A DNA stretch of 16,838 nucleotides, from the NCBI GenBank assembly GCA_002337925.1, contig DDHB01000057.1:1-16838 (forward strand), written 5' to 3'. Source of the stretch: Sporomusaceae bacterium UBA1887 (GTDB taxonomy: Bacteria; Bacillota; Negativicutes; Sporomusales; DSM-15969). Positions 14,196 to 16,838 of this stretch are shown in pieces. Numbering within the stretch: position 1 is the first letter of the stretch; every line of letters begins with the position of its first letter. Under the pieces are notes generated by a model. It made no database searches. It saw only the letters and a list, made by a program, of their open reading frames with translations, and was not told where the DNA came from. Made by a program: the position numbers and the translations under genes.

Positions 14196-14224
14196 TTTAC
14201 TTTATAGTACGTTTATTCTACAAT
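14196..14224 (+). promoter_or_regulatory. Putative promoter of the EamA transporter gene
   Basis: TTTACT (14196-14201), a 17-bp spacer and TACAAT (14219-14224) precede the transporter start by 53 bp. An ACTA-N9-TAGT element at 14179-14195, ending at the base before the -35 box, would suit activation by the divergent LysR protein; that is inference. Confidence 0.5.
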
Positions 14225-14277
14225 AGGGGCAGGGAAAATACAATGCTGTGATACGTTAATTGGAGGACTAGCTGTTA

Positions 14278-15225
14278 ATGAAAGTATTACAAAACGAAGA
14301 GTTTAAAGGATATGTACAAGTATGTATTGCCGGTGTATTGTGGGGATGTATCGGTCCTTTTATTCAGTTGATGGAGCAGCAGGGTTCCTCGTTCGCATTA
14401 ACGAGCTTCCTAAGGATGGGCTTTTCCTTCCTTATTCTCGCGATAGTTACCATTACAAAGTTTGGGGTAACTTCTCTTCGTGTAAGCAAGAAGACTCTGG
14501 TATTCTGCGTACTGCTAGGTCTTATTTGCCATGGACTCAATAATGTGGTTTATAGCATAGCTGTCACTTTGACGGGGGTGACGGTGAGTGCCGTTTTGAT
14601 GAATACGGCTCCGGTTTTTACTACCGTCTTTTCTTACCTGTGGTTTCGCGAAAAAATTACCTGGATCAAAACTGCTGCAATGCTTGTCAATATTATGGGT
14701 TGTGCTTTGGCTGCAACTGGCGGAAAGTTCGATGGTATGGTGTTCTCGCTGACCGGGGCAATGTGTGGAATAGCATCGGGCTTCTGTTATGGCATGACGG
14801 CAATTATCGGGAAAATGGCAGGAGAAAGAAGCAATGCCTTTGTTATCAGCACCTATAGCTATCTGTTTGCTGCAGTCTTTCTCGGCTTTTTTATCAATCC
14901 CTGGGAACAAGCGGCCTCTTTGAACGAGAATGTGCTTCTATTGGGATTCTTCTATGCTTTGATACCAACTGCAATTGCCTACATCTTTTATTATCAGGGT
15001 CTGCAAAAAATCACAGAGAGCAGCAAGGTCCCTGTCATTGCGTCAGTTGAAGTAATTGTTGCGGCGATTATCGGTATTGCGGTTTTTAGAGAGCCGGTAG
15101 GTGTGGTAAATGCTATCGGTATCCTTTTGGTAATCGGATCAATTATGTTAATGAACTACAGAGCGTCCCTCAAAAAAACACCTCAACTGCGAGGCAGTAA
15201 GAACGGCAAGGCTTCAGAAATCTGA
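14278..15225 (+). CDS. EamA-family (DMT) transporter
   Basis: A 315-residue inner-membrane protein of the drug/metabolite transporter superfamily. Ten hydrophobic segments fall into two EamA repeats: the first starts at about residue 12 (VCIAGVLWGCIGPFIQLMEQ), the second at about residue 155. Such proteins export amino acids or other metabolites. ATG 14278 follows TTGGAGGA about ten bases upstream. The C-terminus is odd. After membrane segment 10 and a short basic tail, the last seven codons (NGKASEI) are the 5' arm and apex of terminator hairpin copy E, and the stop TGA lies in the hairpin apex. The original stop codon may have been lost when the hairpin arrived. Regulation by the divergent LysR gene is likely. 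Confidence 0.92.
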   Translation: MKVLQNEEFKGYVQVCIAGVLWGCIGPFIQLMEQQGSSFALTSFLRMGFSFLILAIVTITKFGVTSLRVSKKTLVFCVLLGLICHGLNNVVYSIAVTLTGVTVSAVLMNTAPVFTTVFSYLWFREKITWIKTAAMLVNIMGCALAATGGKFDGMVFSLTGAMCGIASGFCYGMTAIIGKMAGERSNAFVISTYSYLFAAVFLGFFINPWEQAASLNENVLLLGFFYALIPTAIAYIFYYQGLQKITESSKVPVIASVEVIVAAIIGIAVFREPVGVVNAIGILLVIGSIMLMNYRASLKKTPQLRGSKNGKASEI

Positions 15226-15239
15226 GCCTTGCCGTTTTT
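15202..15239 (+). terminator. Terminator hairpin family copy E, overlapping the EamA stop
   Basis: The 11-bp stem AACGGCAAGGC (15202-15212)/GCCTTGCCGTT (15226-15236) is followed by TTTTT. The EamA reading frame runs through the 5' arm and stops at TGA 15223-15225, just before the 3' arm. It separates EamA from the convergent fosX-like gene. Confidence 0.88.
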
Positions 15240-15244
15240 GCTTT

Positions 15245-15649
15245 TCACTTCAGTTTATATCTTGCTAACCGCTCAGAGAGTGTCCCGGTATGCAGTTCAA
15301 ACAAATGATTGTCGAAGTCATAAAAATACAAGGATCTGCTTTCACCTTCTACACGTGGCCGGGGTGGTTTAACATCTACCCCCAGCTGCTCAATACGTGC
15401 TTGATAGGTTTCAAAATCTGCTTCAGGTATTTTAAATGCGATGTGGTTGTAGGTACGGGTAGGAAGGGACTCTCCTTCCATAATAGCGATCCAGTGCCCG
15501 CCAATCAGAAAGAATTTCTCTCTTGATAGGGAGAAGGTGTCATCGCCGCTAGAGTAAACTTCTTCTGCTTCAAATATTTGTTTGAAAAAGTGAGTAGCAA
15601 GTTCGAGGTCCTTAACAATAAAAGTAATGTGACTGATGCCTTCTATCAT
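15245..15649 (-). CDS. fosX: FosX-type fosfomycin hydrolase (VOC/glyoxalase family)
   Basis: A 134-residue metalloenzyme of the vicinal-oxygen-chelate family that opens the epoxide of fosfomycin with water. The metal ligands expected for FosX fall at the canonical positions: His7 (SHITFIV), His69 (YNHIAF) and Glu118 (LFELH). The FosX-specific catalytic base Glu44 (LSREKFF) is also in place, which separates it from the thiol-using FosA and FosB enzymes. Long stretches such as EEVYSSGDDTFSLS and RSLYFYDFDNHLFELH resemble Listeria FosX as I recall it. The start is ATG 15649 after GGGAGGAG. It is the second gene of a leftward operon, 16 bp after a D-2-hydroxyacid dehydrogenase gene. Confidence in the family is high; activity on fosfomycin is inferred. 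Confidence 0.92.
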   Translation of the reverse strand: MIEGISHITFIVKDLELATHFFKQIFEAEEVYSSGDDTFSLSREKFFLIGGHWIAIMEGESLPTRTYNHIAFKIPEADFETYQARIEQLGVDVKPPRPRVEGESRSLYFYDFDNHLFELHTGTLSERLARYKLK

Positions 15650-15665
15650 ATGATCTCCTCCCAAA

Positions 15666-16613
15666 CTATACTATCTGATTGAGCTTGCTTGCAGGCTCTT
15701 CGCCATTTTCTACCCGTTTGATATTATTCACAAAGAAATCGTATCTTTTTTTATGGAATTTGAGACCGTCAGGCATGCCGGCCGTATGAGGAGTAAGGAT
15801 CACATTACTAAGATTCCGGAGCTCACTGTCCGTTGGGAGAGGTTCACATTCAAACACATCCAGGCATGCCCCTGCAATATCCCTGTTTTTTAATGCGTCG
15901 ATTAAGTCTCTTTCGTTGACAATTCCACCACGGGCTGTATTGATAAACAGGCTGGTGTGCTTCATTTTTTGGAATACCGCCTTGTTGATCAACTGCTTGG
16001 TTTGCTGATTCAGGGGTGTATGTACACTTACGATGTCCGAAGTACTTATAAGAGTATCGAAATCCGTCATTTTCACAAAACCGTCAGATTGTGCAGCAGC
16101 ATTTCTTGCATAAGCCAGCACATTCAGTTCAAAGACCCTGCAAAACTCCGCTACTTTTTTACCGATAGCGCCAAAGCCGATAATCCCAATCGTTTTGCCT
16201 GCTAATTCGCTCCCGGTATATTCCAATTGATGTTGATCCATTTTGTTTTTCATGAAAGCATCAAGAAACGGTATGTTTTTATAATAGGACAAGAGCAGTG
16301 CCATGACATGCTCGGCCACTGCCTGGGCATTGACTCCGGCAGCATTGGCCGCCCAAATGCCGAGCTCGGAACAGGCAGCGATATCTACATTGTCATAACC
16401 TGCACCCGTTTGTACCAACTTTAATTTTGCTGCTTTGGAAAGCAGGCTGTGGTCTACTTTAACATGTTCAGGGATGAGTACCTGGCAGTCTTCAATATGA
16501 CGCAGTATTTCTTCACCGGGCGGGACAATGACAATGTCCCAGCCTTCCGGGAAATGCCTTGTAATAGTCGCTTTTGAGGTCTCGGTAAAATAGCCTACTA
16601 GGAGAATCTTCAT
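15666..16613 (-). CDS. D-isomer-specific 2-hydroxyacid dehydrogenase
   Basis: A 315-residue NAD(P)-dependent oxidoreductase of the D-2-hydroxyacid dehydrogenase/phosphoglycerate dehydrogenase family, interconverting a 2-oxoacid and a D-2-hydroxyacid. The nucleotide-binding motif GFGAIG is at residues 146-151. The catalytic triad is Arg228 (NTARGG), Glu257 (DVFECEP) and His276 (TPHTAG). It lacks the C-terminal ACT domain of long SerA enzymes. An upstream ATG at 16631 is in frame, but ATG 16613 lies 7 bp after AAAGGCGG and is preferred. It leads the operon that ends in the fosX-like gene and is divergent from a LysR gene. The substrate cannot be named from sequence. The pairing with fosX is unusual. 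Confidence 0.9.
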   Translation of the reverse strand: MKILLVGYFTETSKATITRHFPEGWDIVIVPPGEEILRHIEDCQVLIPEHVKVDHSLLSKAAKLKLVQTGAGYDNVDIAACSELGIWAANAAGVNAQAVAEHVMALLLSYYKNIPFLDAFMKNKMDQHQLEYTGSELAGKTIGIIGFGAIGKKVAEFCRVFELNVLAYARNAAAQSDGFVKMTDFDTLISTSDIVSVHTPLNQQTKQLINKAVFQKMKHTSLFINTARGGIVNERDLIDALKNRDIAGACLDVFECEPLPTDSELRNLSNVILTPHTAGMPDGLKFHKKRYDFFVNNIKRVENGEEPASKLNQIV

Positions 16614-16679
16614 TACTAAACCGCCTTTCATGTCATGCTTCGCAGAAAAAACATTTGACCATTGTCTCTAGTAATGATA

Positions 16680-16708
16680 ATTTTAAACATAAAGAATAAT
16701 GTTGTAAA
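16680..16708 (-). promoter_or_regulatory. Putative promoter of the dehydrogenase-fosX operon
   Basis: On the minus strand TTTACA (16703-16708) and TAAAAT (16680-16685) are spaced by 17 bp. The A/T-rich stretch at 16709-16745 between this promoter and the divergent LysR start contains several T-N11-A-like elements and could hold the LysR site. Confidence 0.5.
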
Positions 16709-16762
16709 ACTCAAATATTTTGCAAATTATATTAAATATTTCTATATTTCGCGAGGTGCCTG

Positions 16763-16838
16763 ATGTATTTTCCTGGGATTGAGGCGTTCTTAGCTATCGT
16801 ACGGACCGAGAGTTTAAGTAAGGCAGCCGAATGGCTGC
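16763..16838 (+). CDS. LysR-family transcriptional regulator, 5' end only
   Basis: The first 25 codons read MYFPGIEAFLAIV and RTESLSKAAEWL, the typical first helices of a LysR helix-turn-helix. GAGGTG lies just upstream of the ATG. The gene runs off the right edge. It is divergent from the dehydrogenase-fosX operon across a 149-bp A/T-rich gap and is a likely regulator of that operon. Confidence 0.8.
   Translation, partial: MYFPGIEAFLAIVRTESLSKAAEWL

Overview
The window reads as chromosome of a low- to mid-G+C Bacillota. The signs are strong Shine-Dalgarno sites, near-consensus sigma-A promoters, a T-box riboswitch in front of ileS, a tRNA with encoded CCA, and FosX-like and DUF2000 proteins. 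A spore-forming Negativicutes of the Sporomusaceae type would fit, but that placement is inference. Nothing here looks like phage, and no transposase or integrase gene is visible.

Layout: (1) 1-3929: a MerR-type regulator, then a MATE exporter whose promoter carries a textbook MerR operator with a 19-bp spacer; then an AraC-type regulator followed by a small DUF2000 protein. (2) 4078-6510: a tRNA-Arg(CCT) gene with promoter and terminator, a leftward XRE-cupin regulator plus metallo-beta-lactamase-fold hydrolase pair, a second partial copy of the tRNA 3' end and its terminator 1704 bp downstream of the first, then a second leftward XRE-cupin regulator. (3) 6549-9704: a small protein (weak Spo0E-like resemblance), a MarR regulator and an MFS exporter bracketed by two identical REP-like hairpins, and a DUF1003 membrane protein. 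(4) 9744-13245: a consensus promoter, an isoleucine-type T-box riboswitch and a type-2 isoleucyl-tRNA synthetase. (5) 13277-15225: a LysR regulator divergent from an EamA-family transporter. (6) 15245-16838: a leftward operon of a D-2-hydroxyacid dehydrogenase and a fosX-type fosfomycin hydrolase, divergent from the start of a LysR gene cut by the window edge.

The theme is a chain of small regulator-plus-effector modules (MerR/MATE, MarR/MFS, LysR/EamA, XRE-cupin/MBL, LysR/dehydrogenase-fosX), several suited to drug or metabolite export or detoxification, set between two translation genes (tRNA-Arg and ileS). The most unusual structure is a family of five nearly identical terminator hairpins at 3' gene ends. 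One copy supplies the last codons and stop of the EamA gene, and two copies lie inside a 71-bp direct repeat that starts within the tRNA-Arg 3' end and brackets a 1.7-kb cassette. I did not find a clear new defence or catalytic system; the cassette and the hairpin family are the best candidates for something undescribed.
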